Of a stretch of DNA of 39,769 bases, positions 30,899 through 39,415 are shown piece after piece. This stretch comes from Polyangiaceae bacterium (GTDB lineage: Bacteria; Myxococcota_A; Polyangia; Polyangiales; Polyangiaceae). The stretch lies in contig JAICQQ010000057.1 of the NCBI GenBank assembly GCA_025937785.1, positions 1 to 39,769 of the forward strand, read 5' to 3'. The notes beneath the pieces were generated by a model. The model did not search any database. It was not told where the DNA came from and was given only the letters and a program-made list of their open reading frames with translations. Numbering within the stretch: position 1 is the stretch's first letter; each line of letters starts with the position of its first letter. The position numbers and the translations under genes are program-made.

Positions 30899-32056
30899 TC
30901 ACCCTGACCGCGAGTGCCAGCGTCGCTCCACGTAGGCGAGGACTGCGCGTTCGAACGCGGGTGTGCGTGCCGAGGCGGCCCAGGCGCTGCGCTCCTCATC
31001 GGTGAGCAGGACGGCCTGCTTCGTCATACGGTTGCTCGCCCGCCTGGCGAGCGCCAACAAGTCCCCTGGACTCCCATCCAGGATCGCTGGATGCACGTAG
31101 CTCGACCGACAGATCTGAGGGGTGTTGTTCAGGCAATCCGCGGTGCGCTGAAGGGCGCGCAAGACCAGCTTCTTCTCGGGAAGCGCGGGCTTCGCATGGA
31201 GTAGCTCGGTCAGCGCGCACCCCGCTAGGAGCGTACCTCCGAGCGTCCTGAAGTCCTTCGCCGTCACGTGAGCACCCGCGACCTCGCGCAGGTACTCGTT
31301 GACATCGGCCGATGTCGCGTCTCGCTTCGACCCGCTGGCATCGAAATACTTGAACAGTTCGTGGCCCGGCGTGCGCAGGCACTGACGAACGACTGCAATC
31401 ACCGGTGGATCGAACACACGAACTCGCCACTTTTTGGCGCTCTTGCCGGTGAAGTCGAAGACCACGCTGCGTCGATCGAAGTGAGCGACATGTTTCTTGC
31501 GGATGGTGGTGAGTCCAAAGCTTTGGTTGCTCCGAGCGTACTCGTCGTTGCCGACGCGGATCAGCGTGCTCTCGAGCAGACGCACCAAGCTAGCCATCAC
31601 CCGCGCATGGCTCAGGTCAGCGGACCCGCTCAGGTCGCGCGCGACGCGACGTCGAATCCCCGGCAGCAAACGCCCCAGCGCCACGAGACGAGCGTATTTC
31701 TGCTGGTCGCGCGCAACGCGCCACTTGTCGTGATAGATGTACTGCTTGCGGCCCGCCGCATCGCGCCCCGTCACCTGCAGATGGCAGGCGCTCGTCGGCG
31801 CAATCCAAACGTCTCGCCAGGCCGGGGGTATCACGAGCGCATGCACGCGATCGCGGACCTCGGGCGGCACGCGGCCTCCCTCCGAAGCGATGAGCCGGAA
31901 GCCGCGACCGCTCTTTTCGCGCCGGAAGCCGCCGACGCCGGGTGTGGCCAAGTAGCGCAGACGCGCCGCGCGCGCAGACGCTTCGGGATCATCGTCCAGC
32001 AACCGCTGCGCCCAACGGATCGAGTTTTCGGACGCTGCAGCGCTCTGCCTCTTCAC
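30899..32056 (-). CDS. DNA topoisomerase IB
   Basis: A 385-residue monomeric type IB topoisomerase that relaxes supercoils through a 3'-phosphotyrosyl link. The N-terminal domain includes GFRREKSGRGFRLI and IPPAWRDVWIAP. The catalytic domain contains the active-site residues RVGNDEYAR (R167), a Lys in FTGKSAKKWRV (about 205), AKDFRTLGGT (R270) and the nucleophile SSYVHPAIL (Y320). All residues needed for the reaction are present. Length (about 350-390) fits the bacterial/poxviral group. It converges with the BON gene across a shared stem-loop. The upstream 37 bp to the AsmA-like gene end gives no clear promoter. Confidence 0.95.
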   Translation of the reverse strand: MKRQSAAASENSIRWAQRLLDDDPEASARAARLRYLATPGVGGFRREKSGRGFRLIASEGGRVPPEVRDRVHALVIPPAWRDVWIAPTSACHLQVTGRDAAGRKQYIYHDKWRVARDQQKYARLVALGRLLPGIRRRVARDLSGSADLSHARVMASLVRLLESTLIRVGNDEYARSNQSFGLTTIRKKHVAHFDRRSVVFDFTGKSAKKWRVRVFDPPVIAVVRQCLRTPGHELFKYFDASGSKRDATSADVNEYLREVAGAHVTAKDFRTLGGTLLAGCALTELLHAKPALPEKKLVLRALQRTADCLNNTPQICRSSYVHPAILDGSPGDLLALARRASNRMTKQAVLLTDEERSAWAASARTPAFERAVLAYVERRWHSRSG

Positions 32057-32093
32057 TCATGGCGATCGGATGCAATGGGCGAGCCAACCGCGT

Positions 32094-34121
32094 TCAGGGC
32101 TTCTCTCCATGAACCCGCTCCTCCGGGCGCGGAAACTTCCTCAGCTTATCGTTGAGCCACCCGCTGCTCGCCAAGACCTCGTAGTCGCTCTCGTCACCGT
32201 GCTTGTAGATTCCCAGCGACACCGTTTTTCCGCCGACGAGCAGGGCGATCCACCTCTTGTCGCCATTCATGAAGACACGCCCGCTAAAGTCGACAATCTC
32301 ACTCTCGAGCGTGTCCACCATCACATCCAGCACTTCCCCTCGTTTTCTGACCTTGGCTTGTATATTCAGGTCACCCAGGCTCGTCAGCTTGGGCACGATG
32401 TCGGGGATCTTGTCCTTCTCCGCCAGGCCCTCGAGCACCGGCTCGGCATCCTTGGCGACGATCGAGAGGTCGGCGCTGAGCCGTTCGGGAGGCATCCCGG
32501 TAGCACGCAGCCGCTCGCCCGAAAGCTTCATCCACCAGTTGTCGACGCGTTCGTCACCTAGCCGAAATGACACGTTGCTCAGATCGATCGCTATGTCGCT
32601 GAGCAAGATGCTCTTCGACGCTGGGTGCAGCGAGACATAGCTCTTCATCCGACCGTCCGCCCCCAGCCGGATACTCGAAACCGAGAATCTTGCCCGGTCG
32701 AGCCGTGCGCTGAGAGGGCCGTGCAACCCACCCTTGTCGTCCAGGTTCAGCGTCAAGCTAGCCACGGCGCTGCCAGCGTCAGTCTGCATCTTGGCGTCTT
32801 TCCCCACCAGCGTGTCCAAATCGTCGAAGTCGGTCGTAAGGATTCTCGGAAAGTTCAACCGGGCGCTGTGCAACTTGGTTTCGTCCCCGAGCTTCGCCGA
32901 GTCGAGGCTCGCGATCTGCTCATGATCGTGCACCTGAATGGTGAAAGGCGGGCTGTCCTGGCGAGAGAGAGAGACGTAGCTCACGTCTGCCCTCGAGCGG
33001 AGCCAGGGTCGTGGCGGCCCCTGCGCGGGTTTTGCGGACTGGATCGCCGCTTTGCCGGCCTGGCGCTGCCCGGGCACCTTGGAGCCGGGAGCTCGATTCG
33101 GTTCGTCGACACCGACCTCGAAGTCGAGTTGCCAATCGCTCTTGATGCCGAAACCGTTGCCGATCACGCTGACGTCGCGGGTCGAGAAGCCGATGGTACT
33201 GTCGCGCGAGAGCGCGCCGTCCGCCATGGCAACGCGCACCTGAAAAGGACCCGCGCCCCCGGCCACCTTGAACCCGTCCAGGTAAGCCTGCAGATGTCTC
33301 AGCGTCTGCACGTCGGCGTCGAGTTTGATGCTGGTCTTCACGAACTCGAAGAACCCCGCGTCGGCATGCTCTTCGGGATCCACCTTCGAGATTTCGGCCT
33401 GCACCTGCCCCCGGAAGTTCTTTGCGATGAGTTGCTTGGCTCCGAAGTGCAGATTGCCCGGGCCCAAGTCCTGGACCGAACTGTGCACTATCAGAACGTC
33501 CGGGCCGATCCGAAATCCACCGCGCAGTCGGCCGTCACCGATGTAGCGATACTCCAGGAACCAGAGGTCGCTCACGCTCACGTCGATGTTCTCCACCTGA
33601 ACCGTCCAGTCAGGCTCTCGCGCTTCGGTCTGGTCGGCCTTCTCCTCACTCTTGGTGTCCACGCCGGGCAAACCCTCGAGCGGTGGGAACGCCGCCACTC
33701 TCGGCGAGTCCAGATTCGCGTCGTCCACCTGCAACCTCATGTGGTAGCGCACGTTCGTGGCGTACAACGACGAGACGAAGACGCGACGTTGGATCAAGGG
33801 CAGCAACTGGAAGGTGGCGCGCAGTTCGTCCGCAGCGAGAATGAATTGCGTTTCGCCGTTCATGTAGATGCGCACGCCGTCGAGATGGACCCTGCCCGGC
33901 CAGATGCTCCAGGCAGGGTTGTCGATCTCGACCTTCAGATCTTCGCTGCGCAGCAGCTTCTCCACGAGACCGCTCCAGAGCGCCGCTGTGACCAAGACTG
34001 GATAAGCCGTGATCACTACGACCAGCGCGACGGCCCACGGCCAGATTCGACGCCCCTTGAAGAGCGGTCGACCCTCGCCGCGGAGTCGCGCCAGGCGAGT
34101 TCGCAGCGCCCGCCAGTTCAT
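32094..34121 (-). CDS. AsmA-like / DUF748-type envelope protein
   Basis: A 675-residue protein with one N-terminal transmembrane helix (about 26-50, RRIWPWAVALVVVITAYPVLVTAALWSG), then a long periplasmic beta-rich region. Stretches such as VEIDNPAWSIWPGRVHLDGVRIYMNGETQFIL, LSASLDRARFSV-like strands and DNWWMKLSGERLRATGMPPERL are typical of the AsmA/TamB-like bridge proteins implicated in phospholipid transfer or assembly. No enzymatic motif is present. The ATG overlaps the stop of the DUF4142 gene (ATGA), so it is translated from the same mRNA. Function is inferred from the family; direct evidence is lacking. Confidence 0.8.
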   Translation of the reverse strand: MNWRALRTRLARLRGEGRPLFKGRRIWPWAVALVVVITAYPVLVTAALWSGLVEKLLRSEDLKVEIDNPAWSIWPGRVHLDGVRIYMNGETQFILAADELRATFQLLPLIQRRVFVSSLYATNVRYHMRLQVDDANLDSPRVAAFPPLEGLPGVDTKSEEKADQTEAREPDWTVQVENIDVSVSDLWFLEYRYIGDGRLRGGFRIGPDVLIVHSSVQDLGPGNLHFGAKQLIAKNFRGQVQAEISKVDPEEHADAGFFEFVKTSIKLDADVQTLRHLQAYLDGFKVAGGAGPFQVRVAMADGALSRDSTIGFSTRDVSVIGNGFGIKSDWQLDFEVGVDEPNRAPGSKVPGQRQAGKAAIQSAKPAQGPPRPWLRSRADVSYVSLSRQDSPPFTIQVHDHEQIASLDSAKLGDETKLHSARLNFPRILTTDFDDLDTLVGKDAKMQTDAGSAVASLTLNLDDKGGLHGPLSARLDRARFSVSSIRLGADGRMKSYVSLHPASKSILLSDIAIDLSNVSFRLGDERVDNWWMKLSGERLRATGMPPERLSADLSIVAKDAEPVLEGLAEKDKIPDIVPKLTSLGDLNIQAKVRKRGEVLDVMVDTLESEIVDFSGRVFMNGDKRWIALLVGGKTVSLGIYKHGDESDYEVLASSGWLNDKLRKFPRPEERVHGEKP

Positions 34122-34891
34122 TCGAGCGCTTCGATGATGGTCTCCGCCGACTCTAGATGCTCAGCGACGTGCACCCTCAAGGTGGAGAGATAGGTTTCGA
34201 GGGCCGCGTTGTCGGCCTGAGGAATCAAGGTGTCCTCCAAGAGCGCCAGTACTTCTTCGTGCGCCGTCACCTGGGACTCCATGTACACGAGGTCGAACTC
34301 CTCATCGCTGGCAGCTTCTAGCGTGAGGATGACCTGTTCCGATTCGGCCTGCAGCATCCGGCTGATCGGGTTGGACTTCGGCGTCAGGTCCTCTGAATCG
34401 GCCAACGACTGCGCCATGGCGATGGCCGAAGAGTGCTCGGCCACCATCATCTCCGCGAAGTCCACCACGAGCGGGTCGTCAGCCCGCAACAGCGCGACCT
34501 CAGCCTGATCGACCTCACCAATGTTCGCCGTGCGCGCAGCGTGCAGCAGTTCCTCGTCCACCAGCGCCGCCGCGCCAGCCATGCCACCCTCGCCGGCAGC
34601 GCCGCCGAGCCCCGCGGCGCCGCTCATGCCGCCGCTACCGCCGATGCCAGTGGCTCCGCCACTCCCCTGCGTGGTGCCCTGGGTGTTGTTAGTTGCCCCG
34701 GTGGTGCCCGTGGGCCCGCGGGTGGTTGCGCCGGTGGAACCACCGCTGCCCGTGGGGAAACTGCCGGTGCTTCGTGTAGTCGTCCCCGACGTTTGTGCGG
34801 ACATGTTGTCGTCGTCGTCGTCACTGCCACAGGCGACGAATGCAGATACAACCAAGCCCATTGTTAGATATGACAAGAATTGACGGCTCAT
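34118..34891 (-). CDS. DUF4142 ferritin-like lipoprotein
   Basis: A 257-residue exported lipoprotein. ATG at 34891 follows a GAGGTGAG ribosome site and gives MSRQFLSYLTMGLVVSAFVAC with lipobox FVAC (C21). A Thr/Ser/Gly linker with Asp runs to about 110. The DUF4142 domain (about 112-255) is four-helical: DEELLHAARTANIGEVDQAEVAL, VVDFAEMMVAEHSSAIAMAQSLAD, EFDLVYMESQVTAHEEVLALLEDTL, ALETYLSTLRVHVAEHLESAETII. The HxxE/ExxH residues in these helices match the ferritin-like family. Its stop overlaps the start of the AsmA-like protein. Role: envelope protein of unknown function; metal binding is plausible but unproven. Confidence 0.88.
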   Translation of the reverse strand: MSRQFLSYLTMGLVVSAFVACGSDDDDDNMSAQTSGTTTRSTGSFPTGSGGSTGATTRGPTGTTGATNNTQGTTQGSGGATGIGGSGGMSGAAGLGGAAGEGGMAGAAALVDEELLHAARTANIGEVDQAEVALLRADDPLVVDFAEMMVAEHSSAIAMAQSLADSEDLTPKSNPISRMLQAESEQVILTLEAASDEEFDLVYMESQVTAHEEVLALLEDTLIPQADNAALETYLSTLRVHVAEHLESAETIIEALE

Positions 34892-35135
34892 ATGCTCACC
34901 TCGCCCGCCGCCATGCACGAAGCGAGCCCGTGCTCTGCACGGCGCCCCAGGACGCCGCGCGAGCGATCGCAACCCCGATCCCATGTCAAAGCGCGTGCAG
35001 TCAGCTCTCGCGAGGCGCGCGGGGGCATTTTGTGCCGCCGCAGGTTGCCCTTGTGTCACGATTTGGTGAGCGGGCCAAAAGCGATACCGCGTGGCGAAAT
35101 GGCGCTGTCGCCCCCAATCCACGAAAGTTCTCCAG

Positions 35136-36332
35136 ATGGGTAAGCCCGGCCTTGTCGTTCTAGTGCTCGCCTACCTCGCGTTCGTCTCGCTCGGCTTGCC
35201 AGACACGGTCTTGGGCGTGGCCTGGCCGTCGCTGCGAATGGCCTTCGACATTTCGCCGTCGGCGATGGGCACATTGTTGGCCTCGGGGATGGGTGGCTAC
35301 TTCGTGTCGGGCCTCTTCGCCGGGAAAGCGGTAGCGAAACTCGGGGTGGGCGGGGTGCTGACCTCGAGCAGCGCCTTGGTGACCGCGTCGCTTTTTGGCT
35401 ACGCTCTTGCTCCGACCTGGGCGACCTTCGTCCCTCTGGGAGTCGTTTGGGGTCTGGGGTCGGGCGCGATCGACTCGGCCCTCAACGGCTACGCGGCGCG
35501 CCACTTCTCCGTGCGGCACGTGAACTGGTTGCACGGCTGCTGGGGCGTCGGCGCCACGATTGGCCCCGCCCTGATGACGTTCTTCGTCGCGCAAGGGCAG
35601 GGCCACCGCGCCGGTTACGCGCTCCTCGGCGGAATACTCGGAGCCATGTGCCTGCTGTTCTCGATCACCCGGCGCCGCTGGAATGACGACACCATCGCGA
35701 GCGCAGGGCCGGCGAGGCCTAGCGCCGAGTCCGAAGGTTTGGCAGCTGCACTCAAGAGCGGGCGTGTCTGGCTGCACGTGCTCATTTTCCTGCTGTACAC
35801 CAGCGTCGAGTCCACGGTGGGCCAGTGGTGTTTCAGCTGGCTGCGCGACCAGCGCGGGCTGGCCGTGGAGGCCGCGGGCAGCTTGACGTCGGCCTACTGG
35901 GCGAGCCTTACCGTAGGGCGCCTCGTGTTGGGTGCGGTCGCTGGCCGCGTGGGACCCGATCGGTTGTTGCGCGCGGCAACCGTCGGAGCTGTCGCCGGTG
36001 TGGCTCTGTTCGCGTCGGTGGCAGGTCCGCTGGGATACATCGGGCTATTGTTGCTCGGCTCGAGCCTGGCCCCCGTGTTCCCGACGCTGATGGCGCGCAC
36101 ACCCGATCGCGTCGGGGACGGCTTGTCACGTCACGCGGTGGGGCTCCAGGTCAGCGCCGCAACGCTGGGCTCGGCGCTCGGGCCTTCCGTGGTTGGTTTC
36201 CTCGTCGCCAGTCGGGGGGTTGCGGGCGTCGGTTTCATGATCGTAGCACTTGCCGTGGCCTTGCTCCTTGCGCACGAGCTTCTACTCGCCACGACGCGCC
36301 AGGCGCGTTTCTCGAGGAAAAGCTGTAGCTAG
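35136..36332 (+). CDS. Major facilitator superfamily transporter
   Basis: A 398-residue inner-membrane secondary transporter with twelve predicted helices. Landmarks: a first helix VVLVLAYLAFVSLGLPDTVLGVAWPSLR, a cytoplasmic loop with AKLGVGGVLTSSSAL, helix 5 with WLHGCWGVGATIGPALM, a central charged loop (about 186-215, RRRWNDDTIASAG), helix 7 LHVLIFLLYTSVESTVGQW, and GPLGYIGLLLLGSSLAPVFPTLMARTPDR in the second half. GLPDTVLGVAWP and HGCWGVGATIGP are typical of FucP/YcaD-like sugar or drug permeases. The frame opens 15 codons earlier, but the ATG at 35136 is a better start. The substrate is unknown. It stands alone between genes on the other strand. Confidence 0.9.
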   Translation: MGKPGLVVLVLAYLAFVSLGLPDTVLGVAWPSLRMAFDISPSAMGTLLASGMGGYFVSGLFAGKAVAKLGVGGVLTSSSALVTASLFGYALAPTWATFVPLGVVWGLGSGAIDSALNGYAARHFSVRHVNWLHGCWGVGATIGPALMTFFVAQGQGHRAGYALLGGILGAMCLLFSITRRRWNDDTIASAGPARPSAESEGLAAALKSGRVWLHVLIFLLYTSVESTVGQWCFSWLRDQRGLAVEAAGSLTSAYWASLTVGRLVLGAVAGRVGPDRLLRAATVGAVAGVALFASVAGPLGYIGLLLLGSSLAPVFPTLMARTPDRVGDGLSRHAVGLQVSAATLGSALGPSVVGFLVASRGVAGVGFMIVALAVALLLAHELLLATTRQARFSRKSCS

Positions 36333-36387
36333 CTGCGAGGGATCACGAGGCGCATCGTACACCCACCCAGTCAGACATCAGGCGCGG

Positions 36388-37671
36388 TCAGCCATCAGCA
36401 GCGGCCACGAGCAGCGGCAAGCGGTGACCGTCCCTGCTCGCGAAGAGCACGGTGTTGCGCGGCGTGACCCGTTGCTCGACGAACTGCCCCAGCCGCACAC
36501 AGTGCCCTTGCTCTTCGAGCAGCGCCGCGCGGTCCAGCACCACGGCAAGCTCGACTAGACGCGCCAGCATGTTTCGCGGCAACGCGAGTCGCCGCATGAT
36601 CGCATGGTCGCGCTGAGCCTGCGCCGCGTGCATTCGCAGCTCCGCGGCCGTCGGAGCCGCGAGCCTGAGTCGCTGCAGCGCGATTCGCGCCAGCTCGTGG
36701 AATCCGGCTTGGGCGCGCCGCCGGTTGACGCCGCGCATCTCTTCACCGGCGCGTATCGGTAGGCCCCGGGCGCGCAACAAGTAGCGCAACGCGAGCCTGG
36801 CCTCGCGAGCCGCCAAGTTAGCGGCGAGCGTCGCCTCGACGCCCTCTGCGCGAGCAGTCAGGTTCGTCAGCCCGAGCACGCTGCGCTCCAGCGCCAGACC
36901 CGCGGCTGCGCGCGAGAGCGGCGAACGCTGCTGGCGGCTCGTCTTCTGCAAGCAGCATGAGATCAGCGCGAGATCGCAACCGGCGCTCGACGCGGTTCGC
37001 ACGAGTTGGTCCCCGAGCTCGCCACACGCGTGGAGGCCTATGGCCAGATCTTGCGCCTGCAGGTCGAGCGCCTGTCGACCCACGTCGATCTGGACGAAGT
37101 GCACGCTGAGTTCGCCCACGCTCCGTGTACGTTCCGCGCTGCGCTTTCTGCCACTCTGCAGACGACCCGCGTCCCGATCGAGTGCCCAGGTGTCGCGCGC
37201 GAACAGCTCGGCCGCCAGGCGCGAGAGGTGGCCGCTGCCAGCGCCGACGTCGACGATCCGCTCAGCGCTTTCGACGAGCGGCGTGAGCGCCCCAAGCAAC
37301 GTGTCGAGCTGCTCGCGTTTGCGCGCACCGATCCCCCGCAGCGCGGCTCGCGGCCAGCTCGCCTTCTGGGCCGAAAGCATCGGCAACCGGGTGACACGCT
37401 GCACGTCCCAACTCAGACCCAGGAGCTCCACGGGCACCTGCCTCAGCCCGGCCAAGCCCCTGGCCGTCCCGAGGCGTTCACAGATTTCGAGCTCCTGATC
37501 GGTCAGCCCCAACAAGAACTCGACCCAACCGCGCTCCTCGCACCAGCGCGGGGGGGCCGCGCTCTCGATCGGACCCCGCACGACATCCAGCACCGGCGAG
37601 AGAACGCGGAGCACGTCCGCGACGTGGTCGCACTTCTTGACATCGCTGCTCGCCCGACTCGCCGACGGCAC
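36388..37671 (-). CDS. METTL25-like SAM-dependent methyltransferase (Methyltransf_32)
   Basis: A 427-residue cytoplasmic protein. The middle has KREQLDTLLGALTPL, then the SAM-binding IVDVGAGSGHLSRLAAEL (139-155), an acidic LDRD and the family's GLHACGELGDQLV (212-224). Then come CDLALISCCLQK and a C-terminal helical part with QAGFHELA and RRLALPRNMLARLVELAVVLDRAALLEE. This is the Methyltransf_32 layout known from eukaryotic METTL25/RRNAD1; bacterial homologues are of unknown target. The start is GTG at 37671 and is not certain. It faces the riboswitch-gdx unit with 105 bp between start and riboswitch. A target among rRNA or proteins is possible but cannot be chosen. Confidence 0.85.
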   Translation of the reverse strand: MPSASRASSDVKKCDHVADVLRVLSPVLDVVRGPIESAAPPRWCEERGWVEFLLGLTDQELEICERLGTARGLAGLRQVPVELLGLSWDVQRVTRLPMLSAQKASWPRAALRGIGARKREQLDTLLGALTPLVESAERIVDVGAGSGHLSRLAAELFARDTWALDRDAGRLQSGRKRSAERTRSVGELSVHFVQIDVGRQALDLQAQDLAIGLHACGELGDQLVRTASSAGCDLALISCCLQKTSRQQRSPLSRAAAGLALERSVLGLTNLTARAEGVEATLAANLAAREARLALRYLLRARGLPIRAGEEMRGVNRRRAQAGFHELARIALQRLRLAAPTAAELRMHAAQAQRDHAIMRRLALPRNMLARLVELAVVLDRAALLEEQGHCVRLGQFVEQRVTPRNTVLFASRDGHRLPLLVAAADG

Positions 37672-37776
37672 GGCGCTGTCTGAACCACGAGCGCGGGTAC
37701 CTGTCCAGGTCTGAGCAACCGCCCCGACGAATCCTCGCCTTGCCGTGCCCGAGCGGTCTGCTAGGTTTCCCGTTGC

Positions 37777-37823
37777 GAGGACGACCTCCCCCTTGTTTGG
37801 TGTTTGCGTCCGGGACGGCCCGG
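37777..37823 (+). promoter_or_regulatory. Guanidine-II (mini-ykkC) riboswitch
   Basis: Two stem-loops with the hallmark ACGR tetraloops: GAGG-ACGA-CCTC (37777-37788) and CCGGG-ACGG-CCCGG (37810-37823), separated by a 21-nt linker. Known guanidine-II aptamers are exactly this pair of hairpins with conserved ACGR loops and C/G closing stems. It is followed 7 nt later by the ribosome site GAAGGAG (37831-37837) and the start of an SMR guanidinium exporter at 37846, the commonest target of this class. Guanidine binding should stabilise both hairpins and free the ribosome site. Confidence 0.9.
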
Positions 37824-37845
37824 CTCTCTCGAAGGAGTCGCTCTC

Positions 37846-38160
37846 ATGGCCTGGTTTTGGCTTTTCGTCGCCGGTCTGCTCGAGATCGTCTGGGCTTTCT
37901 CGATGAAGCTGTCGGACGGCTTCACTCGCTGGTTGCCTGCGACCATCACGATCGTCACGATGGTGCTGAGCTTCGGGCTGCTCTCGGTGGCGATGAAGAC
38001 GCTGCCGCTCGGCACGGCCTACGTTACCTGGACCGGCATCGGCGCCGTGGGCGCCTTCGTTATCGGAATCGTGTGCCTCGGTGAATCTCTAAGCCCGGCG
38101 CGCATCGCAGCCGTTGCGCTCGTCGTGAGCGGCATCGTCCTGTTGAAGCTATCCGAGTGA
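37846..38160 (+). CDS. gdx: Guanidinium exporter Gdx (SugE-type small multidrug resistance protein)
   Basis: A 104-residue, four-helix inner-membrane protein of the SMR family that exports guanidinium in exchange for protons as an antiparallel homodimer. It begins MAWFWLFVAGLLEIVWAFSMKLSDGFTRW, where E13 in GLLEIVWA is the essential Glu and FSMKLSDGFTR is typical of the Gdx/SugE branch rather than EmrE. GTAYVTWTGIGAVGAFVIGI (helix 3) and a final helix IAAVALVVSGIVLLKLSE complete the fold. The ATG at 37846 lies 8 nt behind GAAGGAG. A guanidine-II riboswitch precedes it. The stop overlaps the end of the glycohydrolase gene by 12 bp. Confidence 0.95.
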   Translation: MAWFWLFVAGLLEIVWAFSMKLSDGFTRWLPATITIVTMVLSFGLLSVAMKTLPLGTAYVTWTGIGAVGAFVIGIVCLGESLSPARIAAVALVVSGIVLLKLSE

Positions 38161-38976
38161 ACTAGCAGCAAACACCTCACGAAACGCCTGGAGATTCTGG
38201 CGACTTCGTTCGCCCTTTCCGGGTATGGCAAAGACGATGCGCTCGAACGAGCCGCTGAACCGCCTCGAGCTTAGCATCGTTTTGGCGCTCTCCGCGACCA
38301 GCGCCGGCTCGTTGCGAAACGCACCACAGCCCCAGGCACCCAAGATGAGTACACGATCACGGTTGTGCTCGGCCACGGCAAGCACGTTCGCCCAACGCCG
38401 TTCGAAGGTCGCTCGGAGATGCACGGCGGAATGCGGCTCGCTGCGTGCCAGCGCACCCGCGTTCGGCGCGGGCGCCGTGATCACGGAGGCAAAAAAAGGC
38501 TGCTCGAGCAACGGTTTCTTCGTCGCAACCCGAACGAAAGGCACCCGTGGCGAGTAGATGATTGCATCCGTGTAGAGCAGCGTCGTTTCCGACCGATTCT
38601 GGTCGTAGTAGCGCCGTTGAGTGAGCAGCGTGGGATATAAACCGCTGCAGCGACAGAGCTCCTCCTCTTGCGCCACCGCCCCGGTGAGAAAGCCTCCTCC
38701 CGGGTTACGCGCGGATGCGAAGTTGAGCACGGCGGCACCCTCGGGACGGGCCCACTGGTGCCCCGCCTCTTGGGTGGTGGCGTCCACGATCTCGACGGAC
38801 GTCGAGAACCGCGGACCGCTCGGATCCGTGTCCCGCAGCGCCACCAACTCGTCCGGCGAGTAGAGACGCGTGTTCTCCTCGGCAGCGGCTTGCTCCTGCT
38901 CGATCGAAACACTGCGCCCGGACGGAGTCTCGTAGTGACCCGTAGCGAGAATGTCGAGGATCTGTCGCGAAGACAT
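38149..38976 (-). CDS. Bacterial poly(ADP-ribose) glycohydrolase-like protein (TIGR02452)
   Basis: A 275-residue macrodomain-type hydrolase. The PARG_cat N-terminal region includes TRLYSPDELVALRD. The signature GGGFLTGAVAQEE (93-105) is the GGG-X7-QEE motif that binds ADP-ribose and carries the catalytic Glu (E105), followed by LCRCSGLY. Later LILGAWGCGAFRNEP (about 212-226) is the phosphate-binding macrodomain loop. All motif residues are intact, so removal of ADP-ribose chains or ADP-ribose hydrolysis is predicted. The length fits TIGR02452 (about 250-280). It converges with gdx, overlapping its last 12 bp. No ADP-ribosyltransferase is nearby. Confidence 0.93.
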   Translation of the reverse strand: MSSRQILDILATGHYETPSGRSVSIEQEQAAAEENTRLYSPDELVALRDTDPSGPRFSTSVEIVDATTQEAGHQWARPEGAAVLNFASARNPGGGFLTGAVAQEEELCRCSGLYPTLLTQRRYYDQNRSETTLLYTDAIIYSPRVPFVRVATKKPLLEQPFFASVITAPAPNAGALARSEPHSAVHLRATFERRWANVLAVAEHNRDRVLILGAWGCGAFRNEPALVAESAKTMLSSRRFSGSFERIVFAIPGKGERSRQNLQAFREVFAASSLG

Positions 38977-39052
38977 TGCTTCAGACGCCGGGTTACCCTA
39001 ACCTACGGACCCGGCCTCGACGAGCCAAGATTCAGTCGGGTATCCTCCAACC

Positions 39053-39415
39053 ATGGACGACGAGATGCGTGCCAAGGTGTCGGCGCTGCTCGAGGCAATC
39101 GTGACCGCGGACGGTGTGATACGCCCGGAGGAGCGCGAGTTCGTGCGAAGGGCCGCCAGCCGCTGGAAGCTTCCCGAACCCGATGCGCCGCTCAGCTTGC
39201 ACACGCTCGGCAGTGCCACCGAAGCGCTGCGAGGACTGGATACGACTGCGCAAGCCCGCGTGCTGGCGATGCTGGTCGACGCGGCCGCGGCCGACCACCA
39301 CCTCGATCCTCGCGAACACGCCTTGCTGCTCGCCGCCGCAGCTGCCCTCGGGATCGAGGCGACGGCGCTGGAGGAGCGCCTGCTTCAACGACTGAAAGCG
39401 CCGGCTCAGCCCTAG
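39053..39415 (+). CDS. TerB-like protein
   Basis: A 120-residue all-helical soluble protein. The first half MRAKVSALLEAIVTADGVIRPEEREFVRRAA is repeated as LAMLVDAAAADHHLDPREHALLLAAAAALG. Each unit is a helix-acidic loop-helix with AxADGxxxxxE/D, the TerB (tellurite-resistance B) fold. Acidic loop residues D20 and E26 and the matching pair in repeat two may bind a metal. TerB-like domains occur alone in many bacteria and are linked to membrane or metal stress; no other ter gene is in the window. Its stop overlaps the stop of the hydrolase on the other strand by 3 bp. Confidence 0.85.
   Translation: MDDEMRAKVSALLEAIVTADGVIRPEEREFVRRAASRWKLPEPDAPLSLHTLGSATEALRGLDTTAQARVLAMLVDAAAADHHLDPREHALLLAAAAALGIEATALEERLLQRLKAPAQP

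Noticed and set aside
32625..34193. 522-codon plus-strand frame opposite the AsmA-like gene
   Set aside because: No membrane or domain features; the minus-strand protein has an anchor helix and an ATGA overlap with its neighbour.
37741..37845. Guanidine-I (ykkC) or guanidine-III riboswitch
   Set aside because: The CTAGG and CCGGGACGGCCCGG strings hint at ykkC, but ACTGGTCCGAGAG and ACACGG are absent. The two ACGR hairpins fit guanidine-II instead.
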